Notes: generated from the sequence alone by a model not told the origin. A stretch of DNA of 64,000 bases from Micromonospora sp. CCTCC AA 2012012 (GCF_040499845.1 NZ_CP159342.1:5456001-5520000), one strand, 5' to 3'. Shown: positions 55,212 through 63,737, counted from the first letter of the stretch. Made by a program: numbers and translations.

Positions 55212-55919
55212 TCAGGCGATGACCGTGTCGAGGGCGATCTCGACCATCTGGCCGAAGGTCTGCTCCCGCTCCTGCGAGGTGGTCTTCTCGCCGGTCTTGA
55301 TGTGGTCGCTGACGGTGAGGATGGTCAGCGCCCGGGCCCGGAACCGGGCCGCGATCGTGTAGAGCGCCGCCGACTCCATCTCCACCGCCAGGACGCCGTA
55401 GTCGGCGAGGGTGTCGTAGAGGTCCGGCCGGTCGGTGTAGAAGGCGTCCGCCGCCAGGATCGGTCCGACGTGCATGCTGATGCCGCGCCGCTCGGCCACC
55501 TCGACCGAGGTACGCAGCAGCCCGAAGTCGGCGACCGGGGCGTAGTCGATCAGCCCGTCGAAGCGCATCCGGTTCATGTTCGAGTCGGTGGAGGACCCGA
55601 TCGCGGCGACCACGTCGCGCAGCTGGAGTTCCTCGGTGAGGGCCCCGCAGGAGCCGACCCGGATCAGCGTCTTCACGCCGTACTCGTTGATCAGCTCGTG
55701 GGCGTAGATGGAGGCGGAGGGCATGCCCATGCCGGAACCCTGGACGGAGACCTCGACGCCGTTCCAGCGCCCGGTGAAGCCCAGCATGCCGCGGACCGTC
55801 GAGTAGCAGGTGGCGCCCTCGAGGTAGGTCTCCGCGATCCACTTGGCCCGCAGCGGGTCGCCCGGCATCAGGACCCGCTCGGCGATCTCTCCCGGCTTAG
55901 CGCCGATGTGCGTACTCAT
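55212..55919 (-). CDS. deoD: Purine-nucleoside phosphorylase, DeoD type
   Basis: 235 residues, the usual hexameric (trimer-of-dimers) size. It has [20 protein letters not shown] at the N-terminus, the phosphate loop VGSCGA, and the C-terminal VEMESAALY nucleoside-binding motif with the acidic Glu, followed by [11 protein letters not shown] with the catalytic Asp. It splits purine (deoxy)nucleosides with phosphate. The ATG at 55919 begins the conserved N-terminus. Single gene, convergent with tadA. Confidence 0.94.
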   Translation of the reverse strand: MSTHIGAKPGEIAERVLMPGDPLRAKWIAETYLEGATCYSTVRGMLGFTGRWNGVEVSVQGSGMGMPSASIYAHELINEYGVKTLIRVGSCGALTEELQLRDVVAAIGSSTDSNMNRMRFDGLIDYAPVADFGLLRTSVEVAERRGISMHVGPILAADAFYTDRPDLYDTLADYGVLAVEMESAALYTIAARFRARALTILTVSDHIKTGEKTTSQEREQTFGQMVEIALDTVIA

Positions 55920-55994
55920 GGCAAAGATCCTGCCAGGCCGACGTCGGGGATACCGGTTCGGCGTCCCAACCCGGGGTCCTGTACCCTCGTCGGC

Positions 55995-56081
55995 GGTGGC
56001 GTGTCCGAGTGGCCTAAGGAGCACGCCTCGAAAGCGTGTGAGGGTTTACGCCCTCCGCGGGTTCAAATCCCGCCGCCACCG
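55995..56081 (+). tRNA. tRNA-Ser(CGA)
   Basis: Acceptor arms GGTGGCG and CGCCACC with discriminator G. The anticodon loop CTCGAAA within CACGC/GCGTG gives anticodon CGA. A long variable arm (GTGAGGGTTTACGCCCTCC) marks serine. CCA is not encoded. Confidence 0.95.
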
Positions 56082-56088
56082 CCGACCG

Positions 56089-56114
56089 AAGCGCCCGGGA
56101 ACTCCCGGGCGCTT
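56089..56114 (+). terminator. Terminator after tRNA-Ser(CGA)
   Basis: AAGCGCCCGGGA and TCCCGGGCGCTT form a 12-bp stem, followed by CGTCGTTTTC. Confidence 0.75.
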
Positions 56115-56134
56115 CGTCGTTTTCGGCAGGCCGC

Positions 56135-56653
56135 TCAACACGGACCGTAGCCCTCCTCGAAGAGGCGGCGGGCCCAGTCGGCGTATCCGGCGACGGTGTT
56201 GCGGACCGTCCGGCCGTCGTGCAGGAAGAGGTACGCGCGGTCCCCGGTGCGGGCGAGCAGTCCGTCGAACCGGTACGTCCCGCGCGGCGCCCGCAGCTCG
56301 GTGACCGACGGATAGCTGGCCCAGACCTGTTCGATCGGGGTGCCGACCGTTATCCCTTCCGGCGTGCTGACCTCGTCGTCGACCCAGAGCAGCACCAGCC
56401 GGTCGTCGACGAAGATCGGGCTGACCTCGCCGGGACCGGCGAGTGTCGGGCCGCACGCGTCGACGTCGGTGCGGAGCATGCCCCGGTCGGTCAGCTCGGC
56501 CTCGCTGTCGCCGAACTCGGCGTCGCGCAGCCCCCGCAGGTCCATCACCTCGCCGCCGGTGGGCACCACCGAGCCGGGTGGACGTGGCGCGCTGCCGGCG
56601 ATCGAGGCAGCCACCACCAGCGTGGCAATAAAAGCAAATTGTCGCAATTTCAT
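56135..56653 (-). CDS. Secreted protein of unknown function
   Basis: 172 residues. Signal peptide MKLRQFAFIATLVVAASIAG (cleavage near residue 22). The mature part contains LTDRGMLRTDVDACGPTLAG, PEGITVGTPIEQVWASYPSV and the end FEEGYGPC. The GITVGTP-x-x-x-VWASYP segment, repeated in outline as LRDAEFGDSEAEL, resembles the SmpA/OmlA-like fold of small secreted proteins. The two Cys (mid and C-terminal) may pair. The ATG overlaps the upstream gene's stop (ATGA), so it is the second gene of a pair. Confidence 0.7.
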   Translation of the reverse strand: MKLRQFAFIATLVVAASIAGSAPRPPGSVVPTGGEVMDLRGLRDAEFGDSEAELTDRGMLRTDVDACGPTLAGPGEVSPIFVDDRLVLLWVDDEVSTPEGITVGTPIEQVWASYPSVTELRAPRGTYRFDGLLARTGDRAYLFLHDGRTVRNTVAGYADWARRLFEEGYGPC

Positions 56654-57264
56654 GGAATCCCCCAGTCCCCAACGGGACCGGGGCGATCAGGTTGCTGGTG
56701 TCGGCCGGATTGGTGGAGTTCCCACTCCTCGGCCAGCTCGTCCCAGTAGTCGGCGGACAGGCCGCGCCGGCCGTGCGCCAGCCAGCCGGCCGTGTCCCGT
56801 TCCAGGTGCAGGCCGAGTTCGGCGAACGGGTCGATCCACGGCCCCGGCTCGGCTCCCAGCCGGGCGAGCGCCTCGTTGATCGGCCACTGCTCACGCGGCC
56901 GGTCCAGGGTGTCGTCGAAGCAGGGACCCCAGCTCAGTTCGCCGCCCAGCCACACCGCCGATGCCTGGTGGCCCAGCCCGCCGGCGAACTCCGCCTCCAG
57001 ATAGGCCACCGGTCCCCGCCGCGACCAGCCGGCCAGCAGCTCCGCCAGCAGCGGCGAGAGGACGAGCTGGAACGGCTGCTCGGCCGACGGCTCCCCGGTC
57101 GCGAAGTCCGGCAGCGCGCCGGTCAGCTCCTCGACCAGTTGCGTCGTCACCGGCAGCAGCGCGAAGTCCTGTCGCAACGCGCCGAGCACCGCGTGGTCCA
57201 GCCCGGCGGTCTGCTCACGGAGCAGCTCCACGTCGGCCACCACCGCGCTGAGCTGGTAACTCAT
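56650..57264 (-). CDS. Cytoplasmic protein of unknown function, paired with the secreted protein
   Basis: 204 residues beginning MSYQLSAVVADVELLREQTA. It has no membrane segment; it has a helical N-terminal half (LDHAVLGALRQDFALLPVTT) and an aromatic C-terminal half with YLEAEFAGGLGHQASAVWL and QWPINEALARLGAEPG. This matches uncharacterised actinobacterial hypothetical proteins that I cannot name. It is translationally coupled to the following secreted-protein gene by a 4-base overlap. Confidence 0.65.
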   Translation of the reverse strand: MSYQLSAVVADVELLREQTAGLDHAVLGALRQDFALLPVTTQLVEELTGALPDFATGEPSAEQPFQLVLSPLLAELLAGWSRRGPVAYLEAEFAGGLGHQASAVWLGGELSWGPCFDDTLDRPREQWPINEALARLGAEPGPWIDPFAELGLHLERDTAGWLAHGRRGLSADYWDELAEEWELHQSGRHQQPDRPGPVGDWGIP

Positions 57265-57372
57265 CCGATCCTCTCGCCGTCCACAGGCTGTGGATGGAAC
57301 ATGTGTACGACGGATCCGCCACTGCCGGTCCGGGTGCCCCGGCACAGATCATCGCAACCGGGTCCGTACCCG

Positions 57373-57409
57373 CAAAAGGGCCGGCTCCGCGCGGAGCCGG
57401 CCCCTTTTG
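57373..57409. terminator. Strong bidirectional terminator
   Basis: AAAAGGGGCCGGCTCC-type arms: AAAAGGGCCGGCTCCGC and GCGGAGCCGGCCCCTTTT form a perfect ~17-bp hairpin with A and T runs on its two sides. Confidence 0.88.
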
Positions 57410-57420
57410 AGATCAGGTCG

Positions 57421-59199
57421 TCACCAGGCGGACATGTCCGGCAGTTGGTCGATGGAGATGGTCTTCGGGTTCGCCATCGCGGTCTTCCACAGGCCGGCCA
57501 CGTCCTTGCCGCTGCCGGTCCAGTCCCGGGACGCCCACACCACGAAGTACGGCCACGGCGCGTCGGAGTTCGGGTTCAGCGGGCTGAACGTCTCCGCCAC
57601 CCCGGTGGTCTTGCTGCCGCTGACCGCCTTGGTGGTGTCGAAGTCGCTCCAGCTCTGGAAGTAGTCGGAGGTGACCAGGTCGACGTAGGCGTCGCCCGGG
57701 TACCAGGACGCGAGCGAGCTGCCCTGGCCGCTGGCCATGCCGTTGAAGACCCAGACGATGTTGTGCGCCCCGGCGAGCTGGGCGCGCTGGTAGATCAGCC
57801 GCCAGAGCTGCTGGTAGGCGCTCTGGCCCTTCTTGGTCCACCACATGTAGTTGTTGTTGGCCTCGTGCAGCGGCCGGAACAGCACCGGCACCCCGGCGTC
57901 GCCCATCTTCTTCAGCTCACCGACCACCAGGTCGATGTCCTTGTAGAGCTGCGACGACGGGTTGTTCAGGTCGGGCTGGAAGTCGCAGGGGGCGGAGTAG
58001 TTGCCGCCGTGCGGGCAGTACCAGTGCCACTGGAAGGCGACGATGCCCTTGCGGGACTTCGCCCAGTCGATGACCTGCTGGGTCTGGATGCTGCCCTTGG
58101 TGTACTCCATGAAGTCGAACGCCACGATCGCCGGGTAGCGGCCGGTCAGCTGCTGCACCTTGTCGGCGTCCGGCAGGTCGGTCTGCCCGCTGACGTACTG
58201 GTGGGTCTTCAGGTAGCAGATCAGGTTGCGGACCTTGGAGTTCGCCTGCGGGTCGGCGGGGTCCTGCCCGCAGTTGGGGCCCGGCGGGGTGGGCGGCTTC
58301 ACCGCGTACACCTCGAACTCGTAGAGCGAGTAGCCCCAGGCGGTGCCGCGTGCCGTGCCGGACATCCGGACGTACCGGCCGCTGCCGGTGACCGTGAGGG
58401 CGTCGAGCCCACCGTCGCCGGTGGTGGTGCTGTAGACCGGGGTCCAGGTGGTCCCGTCGGTCGAGGTCTGGAGCTGGTACGCCTTGCCGTACGCCGCCTC
58501 CCAACGCAGGTTGACCTGCGCGATCGGGTACGTGGCACCCAGGTCGACCTGGATCCACTGCGGGTCGGTGTAGAGGCTGGACCAGCGGGTCGCGCCGTTG
58601 CCGTCCACCGCGAGGTTCGACGAGAGGCTGGTGCTCTCGTTGGACGACGCGGTGGTCGGCCGGTTGAGCGCCAGGTTGCCGGCCGGCGCGGTGCCGGTCG
58701 GGCTCGGGGTCGGGCTCGGGCTGGTGGGGTTGGGGCTGGGCGTGCTGGTCGGGGTGCCGCTCGGGCCGGGCGTCGGGTCGCCGCAGGCCGCCCCGTTGAG
58801 GGTGAAGGCGGTCGGGGCCGGGTTGGACCCGCTGTAGGTGACGTTGAAGCCGAAGCTGACGGTGCCGCCGTTCGCCGGGATCCCGGCGCTGTAACTGACG
58901 TTGGTGGCGGTCACGTTGGCGCCGGACTGGGTCTTCGTGGCGTTCCAGATGTCGCCGACGACCTGGTTGCCGGGGAAGGTCCAGGCGAGGGTCCAGCCGT
59001 TGACCGGGGTGGTGCTGGTGTTCGTGATGATCAGGTTGGTGGTGGCGCCGGATCCCCAGTCGTTGGTGACCTGGTACTGCACCTGACAGGTGGCGGCGGC
59101 GGCCTGCGCGCTGGGCATGCTGACCAGGGCGGCGGACAGCACGGTGACGGCTGCCGCCGCGCCGGCCAGCAGGCCCCGGGCGCGTACGCGGTGGGTCAT
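57421..59199 (-). CDS. Secreted GH26 endo-beta-1,4-mannanase with CBM2 and F5/8-type domains
   Basis: 592 residues. Signal peptide 1-~34 (AALVSMPSAQAAAAT). A CBM2 cellulose-binding domain (~36-136) has CQVQYQVTNDWGSGATTNL at its start and a second Cys at its end (LNGAACGD). A Pro/Thr linker (~140-172) and a discoidin/F5-8C module (~175-305) follow, with APAGNLALNRPTTASSNEST and YSLYEFEVYAV. The GH26 catalytic domain occupies ~315-592: VAFDFMEYTKG, WHWYCPHGG, the acid/base FRPLHEANNNYMWW and the nucleophile region TTGVAETFSPLN. It cuts beta-mannan outside the cell. A promoter with a LacI-type operator lies upstream at 59338-59366. Confidence 0.92.
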   Translation of the reverse strand: MTHRVRARGLLAGAAAAVTVLSAALVSMPSAQAAAATCQVQYQVTNDWGSGATTNLIITNTSTTPVNGWTLAWTFPGNQVVGDIWNATKTQSGANVTATNVSYSAGIPANGGTVSFGFNVTYSGSNPAPTAFTLNGAACGDPTPGPSGTPTSTPSPNPTSPSPTPSPTGTAPAGNLALNRPTTASSNESTSLSSNLAVDGNGATRWSSLYTDPQWIQVDLGATYPIAQVNLRWEAAYGKAYQLQTSTDGTTWTPVYSTTTGDGGLDALTVTGSGRYVRMSGTARGTAWGYSLYEFEVYAVKPPTPPGPNCGQDPADPQANSKVRNLICYLKTHQYVSGQTDLPDADKVQQLTGRYPAIVAFDFMEYTKGSIQTQQVIDWAKSRKGIVAFQWHWYCPHGGNYSAPCDFQPDLNNPSSQLYKDIDLVVGELKKMGDAGVPVLFRPLHEANNNYMWWTKKGQSAYQQLWRLIYQRAQLAGAHNIVWVFNGMASGQGSSLASWYPGDAYVDLVTSDYFQSWSDFDTTKAVSGSKTTGVAETFSPLNPNSDAPWPYFVVWASRDWTGSGKDVAGLWKTAMANPKTISIDQLPDMSAW

Positions 59200-59337
59200 G
59201 TGGATCTCCTGGGACGGGTGATGGGTGCGGAGGGTCGCCCGGCCGGGTGGGGGTCGGGTCGCCCGGTGTCACCTGCTCTGCCCGGACAGGCCGACGGTCG
59301 GTTGCCCCCGACCGCCGCCCAGAGGAGACATAGACGA

Positions 59338-59366
59338 TAGTTATGATTAACCGGTTAACTTGTCAA
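59338..59366 (-). promoter_or_regulatory. Promoter with LacI-type operator for the mannanase gene
   Basis: On the minus strand, -35 TTGACA (59366-59361), a 17-base spacer and -10 TAACTA (59343-59338) form a near-consensus promoter. The spacer contains the perfect palindrome TTAACCGGTTAA (59347-59358), a typical LacI-family operator with a central CCGG. A repressor bound there would block polymerase directly; sugar release would induce. The stretch 59367-59475 holds only a hairpin at 59454-59473 that may end the esterase transcript. Confidence 0.78.
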
Positions 59367-59475
59367 CACCCACACCACCCCGATTCCTCGGATCGAGGCA
59401 CGTCCAAGCCTGGGCTCGGCGGCGACAGAGCCTGAACCGGTCAAGCCGGACGGGGCGGATCGGCTGATCCGCCGG

Positions 59476-60378
59476 TCAGCCGGCGGCCTGGTCGAGGTGG
59501 GTGCGGAGGAAGGCCGCGACCGCGTCCAGGGCGGTCGCCGCCGGGCTCAGCACCGCAGCGAAGCTCTGGAAGACGTGGGGCGCGTTCGGAAAGGTCTGGA
59601 GGGTGACCGCCACGTCGGCGTCGGCCGCCTCGGCTGCCAGCCGGAGGGCGTCGTCGAGGAGGATCTCGTGGGTGCCCGCCTGGACCAGCAGCGGAGGCAG
59701 CCCACGCAGGTCGGCGAAGAGCGGACTGGCGAGCGGGGAGCGCGGGTCGGCGCCGGCGAGGTAGTCGCGGGAGCGGACGGCGAGGGCCTCGGGGGTCAGG
59801 GTCGGGTCGACCGCCGCCTTGGTCCTCAGGCTGCGGCCGGACTGGGTGAGATCCGTCCACGGGGAGAGCACGGCGGCGGACGTCGGCAGCGGGAGGCCCG
59901 CGTCCCGGAGCGCGACCAGGAGCGCGACGGCGAGTCCGCCACCGGAGGACTCCCCGCAGAGGGCGATCCGGTCGGCCGGGACGCCGCTGTCGAGCAGTCC
60001 CCGGTAGGCGGCCACGGCGTCGTCGACCGCGGCCGGGAAGGGATGCTCCGGCGCGAGCCGGTAGTCGACCGTGTAGGCGGTGGTGCCGGAGCGGCGGGCG
60101 ACGTCGGCGGCCAGGTTGGCGCTGGTGGCGGCGGAGCCGAAGGCGTAGGCGCCGCCGTGGAGGAAGAGCACCGCCCCGGCCCCGTGGTCCGGGCCCGCCG
60201 TGACCTTCAGGGTGCGCACGCCGCCCAGGTCGACGGCGTCGGTACGCACGTCCTCGGGGAGCGGTATCGCGCCGAGCAGCTCCTCGAAGACGTCGCGCAT
60301 CTTGCCCACGTCGCCGCCGATGTCCAGCGGGGACATGCGCAGGAGCGCGACGACGGAGCGCAGCTGGGTTCCGGTCAT
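59476..60378 (-). CDS. Alpha/beta-hydrolase of the HSL (hormone-sensitive lipase) family
   Basis: 300 residues. The oxyanion-hole motif HGG (74-76) in LFLHGGAYAFGS, the YRLAPEHPFPAA stretch (106-117) and the nucleophile GESSGG (142-147, Ser144) are all diagnostic of HSL/GDXG esterases. The acid is in the HEILLDD region and the His in FPNAPHVFQSF. Cytoplasmic carboxyl esterase; natural substrate unknown. The ATG at 60378 starts the conserved N-terminus. It lies last before the mobile-element boundary and might serve the deacetylation of plant glycans released by the mannanase, though nothing but position supports this. Confidence 0.9.
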   Translation of the reverse strand: MTGTQLRSVVALLRMSPLDIGGDVGKMRDVFEELLGAIPLPEDVRTDAVDLGGVRTLKVTAGPDHGAGAVLFLHGGAYAFGSAATSANLAADVARRSGTTAYTVDYRLAPEHPFPAAVDDAVAAYRGLLDSGVPADRIALCGESSGGGLAVALLVALRDAGLPLPTSAAVLSPWTDLTQSGRSLRTKAAVDPTLTPEALAVRSRDYLAGADPRSPLASPLFADLRGLPPLLVQAGTHEILLDDALRLAAEAADADVAVTLQTFPNAPHVFQSFAAVLSPAATALDAVAAFLRTHLDQAAG

Positions 60379-60416
60379 GGTGGTTCCGCCGCCCGTCCGG
60401 GGTCCTGGAGACGACT

Positions 60417-60446
60417 CAGGGCCGGTCCCCGTGGGGGCCGGCCCTG
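60417..60446 (-). terminator. Hairpin downstream of the tRNA-Ser(GGA) 3' end
   Basis: CAGGGCCGG(C/T)CCCC arms close around a GT loop: AGGGCCGGTCCCC and GGGGGCCGGCCCT. It sits 23 bases beyond the tRNA 3' end on the minus strand and was probably the tRNA terminator before the element integrated. Confidence 0.6.
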
Positions 60447-60469
60447 TCCGTTCTTCCTGCTCACGCGAG

Positions 60470-60523
60470 CGGAGGATACGAGATTCGAACTCGTGAGGGT
60501 GTTAACCCAACACGCTTTCCAAG
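60470..60523 (-). mobile_element. Attachment site: 3' part of tRNA-Ser(GGA)
   Basis: On the minus strand, the sequence from CTTGGAAAGCGTG through the variable arm (TTGGGTTAACACCCTCACG), the T-arm GAGTTCGAATCTC and ATCCTCC + G is a perfect 3' portion of a serine tRNA with anticodon GGA. Upstream of the anticodon loop the match ends abruptly (GCCGGCAGA instead of a CACG stem), so no 5' half or GGAGGAT acceptor arm exists here. Element integration at tRNA genes copies exactly such a 3' piece; the intact tRNA should lie at the far end of the element, beyond 64000. Confidence 0.82.
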
Positions 60524-60665
60524 TCTGCCGGCTTGAGTTCGCTAGGGGATTTGACAGTGCGGGCCAGCGGTGTGACGCCCGCCGGGGCCGTCACCGGCCG
60601 AACTGGTACGCAGATGAACGAGACTATGACTGAGACGATCGACGATTGGCTCGTCAGCCTGCAAT

Positions 60666-62000
60666 CTAGTCTCGATCCCCCCGGTCCCGGCTCCTCCGGC
60701 CGAACAGACTGCTCGCTCTACCCTCGGCGGGCAAATCGGAAGCAAACAAGACGGCAACCGCCGTGCTAATTATTGCGGTCTGAACGGCTCCTGTTCCGGC
60801 TGCCTTCGGATCCACCATAGGCAGTTCATCATAAAACAGGCCGAAGAGCACCAAACCTATTGCTGGCACTAGTCGTCGAGTTAGCCCCGCTGCGCGTGTC
60901 CAAATGGTACGCGCATCCTGGCTGTTTGATTCCGGCCATCCGTCGAGGCATAAGGATTCGAGGTCGCTTGTCATTTGTTGAAGCATGAAATCAACCTGGT
61001 TTGGCCTGATGGAATCGAGGAGTTGAAATTCATGCTCTTTGAGACGACGTGAGATTGACTCTGCCCTTCCCCGATAAAGGTGCCTATCCGAAGCGCTGCC
61101 ACCGTAGCTCTTAACGCAGCGATCGACTTCGGCTACCATTTCCTCCCGCGTAATTCGTATGGTCGAAACCAGTCTTTTCTTTACAGTTCTTCTACGCAGT
61201 TGAGACCTATGCTGGTCAATGCTTGAAATTAGGCGCAGGTACGATTCGACCACGATGTGTGCTGGAGGCGGGTACCCGTTGACCCGCCGGCTTAGGATTT
61301 CGCCAAGCGACCTGAATCCAGTCAGTCGCCACCACAAATCAAGAGCGGCAGTTGAGGCAATGTATAGCGTTAAGGTCACCATAAATGTTCGTACAACATC
61401 TATGGCGTCAGCCGCTTCTTCTGCCGTTAGCGCTGACTGGTCTAAAAGGTTCCTTAGTGTGAGGCTCCCATCTCCGCGGAGCATCCACCATGCGGCAAGC
61501 ACCGCGCTCCCTAATTCCATTACACTGCCCATCAAGGGGATGAGTGAGAGTGGAGGAATGCGAGCTAAAAAACCAAATAAGAGGGTAAGGAGTACGCACA
61601 GCAGGGATGCCACCATTGCCAATACGATCTTTACCCCCACAGGCAGATGCACGTCGAGCAGTGCTGTGGAAATGGTTGGTATGGCGATGACCGCAGCTAA
61701 TGCTACGAATGGTGCAGCGCCAGCGAGCAACGTTCTAAATATCCATTTATTGTGAATGGCTGACCGTGTCGCAACGCTTCGGCTCGCGAGAATCGTAGAC
61801 GCTGCTGGTCCATGAGGGTTAGTGCTGTGGCGGCCTACGATTGCGGTCCAGTTGCCATTTAGGGTTCGAGCGAGTGGAAGTGCCTGAAATGCGGGCCAGT
61901 GTCTAGTAACCAACCAAAGCCCCAATGCGAAGGACCTCAGAGAATCGACTACATATTCCCAAAGTTCGTTGACAAGTACCGCAAGAGGGCTCCGGTGCAT
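60666..62000 (-). CDS. Multi-pass membrane protein of unknown function, low GC, element cargo
   Basis: 444 residues. Hydrophobic segments occur at ~70-110 (WIFRTLLAGAAPFVALAAVIAI), ~118-145 (KIVLAMVASLLCVLLTLLFG), ~155-170 and ~205-230. A ~150-residue charged, helical cytoplasmic stretch (RRRTVKKRLVSTIRITREEM, RRLKEHEFQLLDS) and two C-terminal helices (AIGLVLFGLFYDELP, TAIISTAVAVLFASDLP) follow. I recognise no family. The ATG at 62000 is preferred to a TTG nine codons upstream; a TAACAT hexamer (62013-62008) suggests a leaderless mRNA. Codon use and GC differ from the chromosome, consistent with transfer. Confidence 0.65.
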   Translation of the reverse strand: MHRSPLAVLVNELWEYVVDSLRSFALGLWLVTRHWPAFQALPLARTLNGNWTAIVGRHSTNPHGPAASTILASRSVATRSAIHNKWIFRTLLAGAAPFVALAAVIAIPTISTALLDVHLPVGVKIVLAMVASLLCVLLTLLFGFLARIPPLSLIPLMGSVMELGSAVLAAWWMLRGDGSLTLRNLLDQSALTAEEAADAIDVVRTFMVTLTLYIASTAALDLWWRLTGFRSLGEILSRRVNGYPPPAHIVVESYLRLISSIDQHRSQLRRRTVKKRLVSTIRITREEMVAEVDRCVKSYGGSASDRHLYRGRAESISRRLKEHEFQLLDSIRPNQVDFMLQQMTSDLESLCLDGWPESNSQDARTIWTRAAGLTRRLVPAIGLVLFGLFYDELPMVDPKAAGTGAVQTAIISTAVAVLFASDLPAEGRASSLFGRRSRDRGDRD

Positions 62001-62162
62001 GCTTGGAATGTTAGCGCCTGCCGTCAATGCGACTGATGGTAATGGTAGAACTAATTCCTACTATACTGGTCCAATTTCGATCTTTGTCCGTATTGGACGC
62101 GCCGCAGGGCGGTACTGAGTCCGGCCCTGCTAGTTGCGCAGAATGATGACGCATGACTTGAC

Positions 62163-62858
62163 TCACAACGTTGCACGCTCTACTAGCAAGTTGGCCACTA
62201 TATCCATACCGGTTATTACCTGAGTCGCTCCAGCGGCGCGAAACGCGGCTACCTTAGCTGCCCGATTCGCATACCCAATGACTTGTACTCCGGCCGCTTG
62301 GCCCGCCTCAATGTCCGACAACGAGTCGCCAATTAGGACGCATTGGCCCGGAGCTGCGCTAAGAGCGCGGACGGCATTCAGGACAGGCTCAGGGTTGGGC
62401 TTCATGCGCGTAGGCTCGGCATAAGGACGTCCAACGATCGGTGAGATGTACGCAGCAAGTCGGTGCTTTTTCAGATAGGCGGTGACAGCATCAGCAGAGT
62501 TGTTGCTAACGACTGCCACGGCGACACCCAGTTGCCATGCCGCGACGATTACTTCTCGGCCATATGGCGTAGGCTGCGCTGTCTCGGCGGCTTGGCGTTC
62601 GGCAGCGCAGAGCGCGTCCTCAATAGCCCTTGTGTCGCCTTGGTTCCCAGTCGCCCCGGTGCGGCGCAGCACCTCAAGTGGGTCCTGCTCGCTGGCGAGG
62701 CCGGGCGGCACGTCGACTCCTCGCCGCCGGAGCACGTTGACCAGTTCGCCGGCAACCTGCGGCGCCGGGTGTCCGGCGAAGATACTGCACACCGGGCCGT
62801 CGAAGTCGAGCAGCACCGCTCGGACTCCACCGAGCAGGCGGCCGAGGTCGGCGCTCAT
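62163..62858 (-). CDS. HAD-family hydrolase
   Basis: 231 residues with all four HAD motifs: I LLDFDGPVCS (nucleophile Asp about 18), II VAVVSNNSADA, III a Lys in TRMKPNPEPV, and IV LIGDSLSDIEAG. A small alpha cap lies after motif I (about 30-85). It should be a cytoplasmic phosphatase; the substrate is unknown. The ATG overlaps the GntR stop by four bases, so the two genes are coupled and under the control of the repressor. The GntR-HAD pairing recurs in actinomycete elements as far as I know. Confidence 0.86.
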   Translation of the reverse strand: MSADLGRLLGGVRAVLLDFDGPVCSIFAGHPAPQVAGELVNVLRRRGVDVPPGLASEQDPLEVLRRTGATGNQGDTRAIEDALCAAERQAAETAQPTPYGREVIVAAWQLGVAVAVVSNNSADAVTAYLKKHRLAAYISPIVGRPYAEPTRMKPNPEPVLNAVRALSAAPGQCVLIGDSLSDIEAGQAAGVQVIGYANRAAKVAAFRAAGATQVITGMDIVANLLVERATL

Positions 62859-63721
62859 CCGTCATACCGGTAGGCGATGGTCGACCACACCGAGTCGAAC
62901 CACTGGCGGGACGCCTCCACGAACTGCGTGCCGTGCGAGGTGTCGTCGTCGGTCACCGCGTAGTGGAACAGCGGCACGTCCTTGCCCATCAGGTCGTAGA
63001 TCGCCATGGGCTCGCCCTTGATCGAGACGGTGCGCTCAATGACCGGGTAGAAGCCGTAGAAGACTTCTTCGCCGTTCAGGATGTAGAGCTTGAACAGGGG
63101 CGATGCTCGATGCATCCGCACCTCCACCGTGGTTGAGCGGATCAGACCAAGGTCGCCCAACTCGGCTACCTGGTCGATGATCCCGTCTGCCGCCCGGCGC
63201 GTAATGCGCTCGGCCCGCTCTCGCACCGCTGGATCGTCCGCCTGAGTCTCGGCCCGAGCGGGCAGCGCCATGGGCACTGTCATGTCGGAGATCAGGACCC
63301 GCACCGCGATCGTCTCCGGCGCGAGCCTGCCTACCCGCACCTTGTCGAGCGCTTCAGCGAGAGCGTCTCGCAGCGTCTCGCCTGAGAATCCGGCGAAGTC
63401 GATGGTGACGTGCGGCCTCTCGAATGAGGCTTCGATGTGTGGCCGCAGTTCCACGGCACGCTGGGTCTGCGCGCGGACGAACGCTCCGCTGCCCTGCCGG
63501 GACACGATCAGCCGCTCTGCCCGGAGCAGGTCCAAGGCTCGCTTGACCGTCTCTCGCGCCACGCCGTAGCGGGCGGCTAGGTCTGGTTGCGACGGCAGTT
63601 TGTCGCCGGGGGCGAGCCGGCGCGTGAGGATGGCGGCCCGCAGCTTGTTCGCGATCTGCTGCGAGGCCTGTTTGGGGTCGTCGGGGTCCAGCTTGCCGAG
63701 GAAGTCAAGGTTCTCGCTCAC
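62855..63721 (-). CDS. GntR-family transcriptional repressor, KorSA-like
   Basis: 288 residues. The N-terminal winged HTH (~20-85) has DPKQASQQIANKLRAAIL, PSQPDLAARYGVARETVKRA and RLIVSRQGSGAFVR. A HutC/UTRA-like C-terminal domain follows, with a Tyr/Phe-rich end (FYGFYPVIERTVSI, QWFDSVWSTIAYRY). In AICEs, KorSA-type regulators of this layout repress excision and transfer genes and their own gene. The start is the GTG at 63721: a TACCGT -10 hexamer lies seven bases upstream, fitting a leaderless mRNA. The ATG at 63748 would put operator 1 inside the coding region and is less likely. Confidence 0.85.
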   Translation of the reverse strand: MSENLDFLGKLDPDDPKQASQQIANKLRAAILTRRLAPGDKLPSQPDLAARYGVARETVKRALDLLRAERLIVSRQGSGAFVRAQTQRAVELRPHIEASFERPHVTIDFAGFSGETLRDALAEALDKVRVGRLAPETIAVRVLISDMTVPMALPARAETQADDPAVRERAERITRRAADGIIDQVAELGDLGLIRSTTVEVRMHRASPLFKLYILNGEEVFYGFYPVIERTVSIKGEPMAIYDLMGKDVPLFHYAVTDDDTSHGTQFVEASRQWFDSVWSTIAYRYDG

Positions 63722-63737
63722 CGGATCACGGTAGCGC

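Noticed and set aside
57421-60378. Mannanase and esterase as one operon
   Set aside because: The mannanase has its own strong promoter with operator and there are 276 bases between them with a hairpin; they are separate units.
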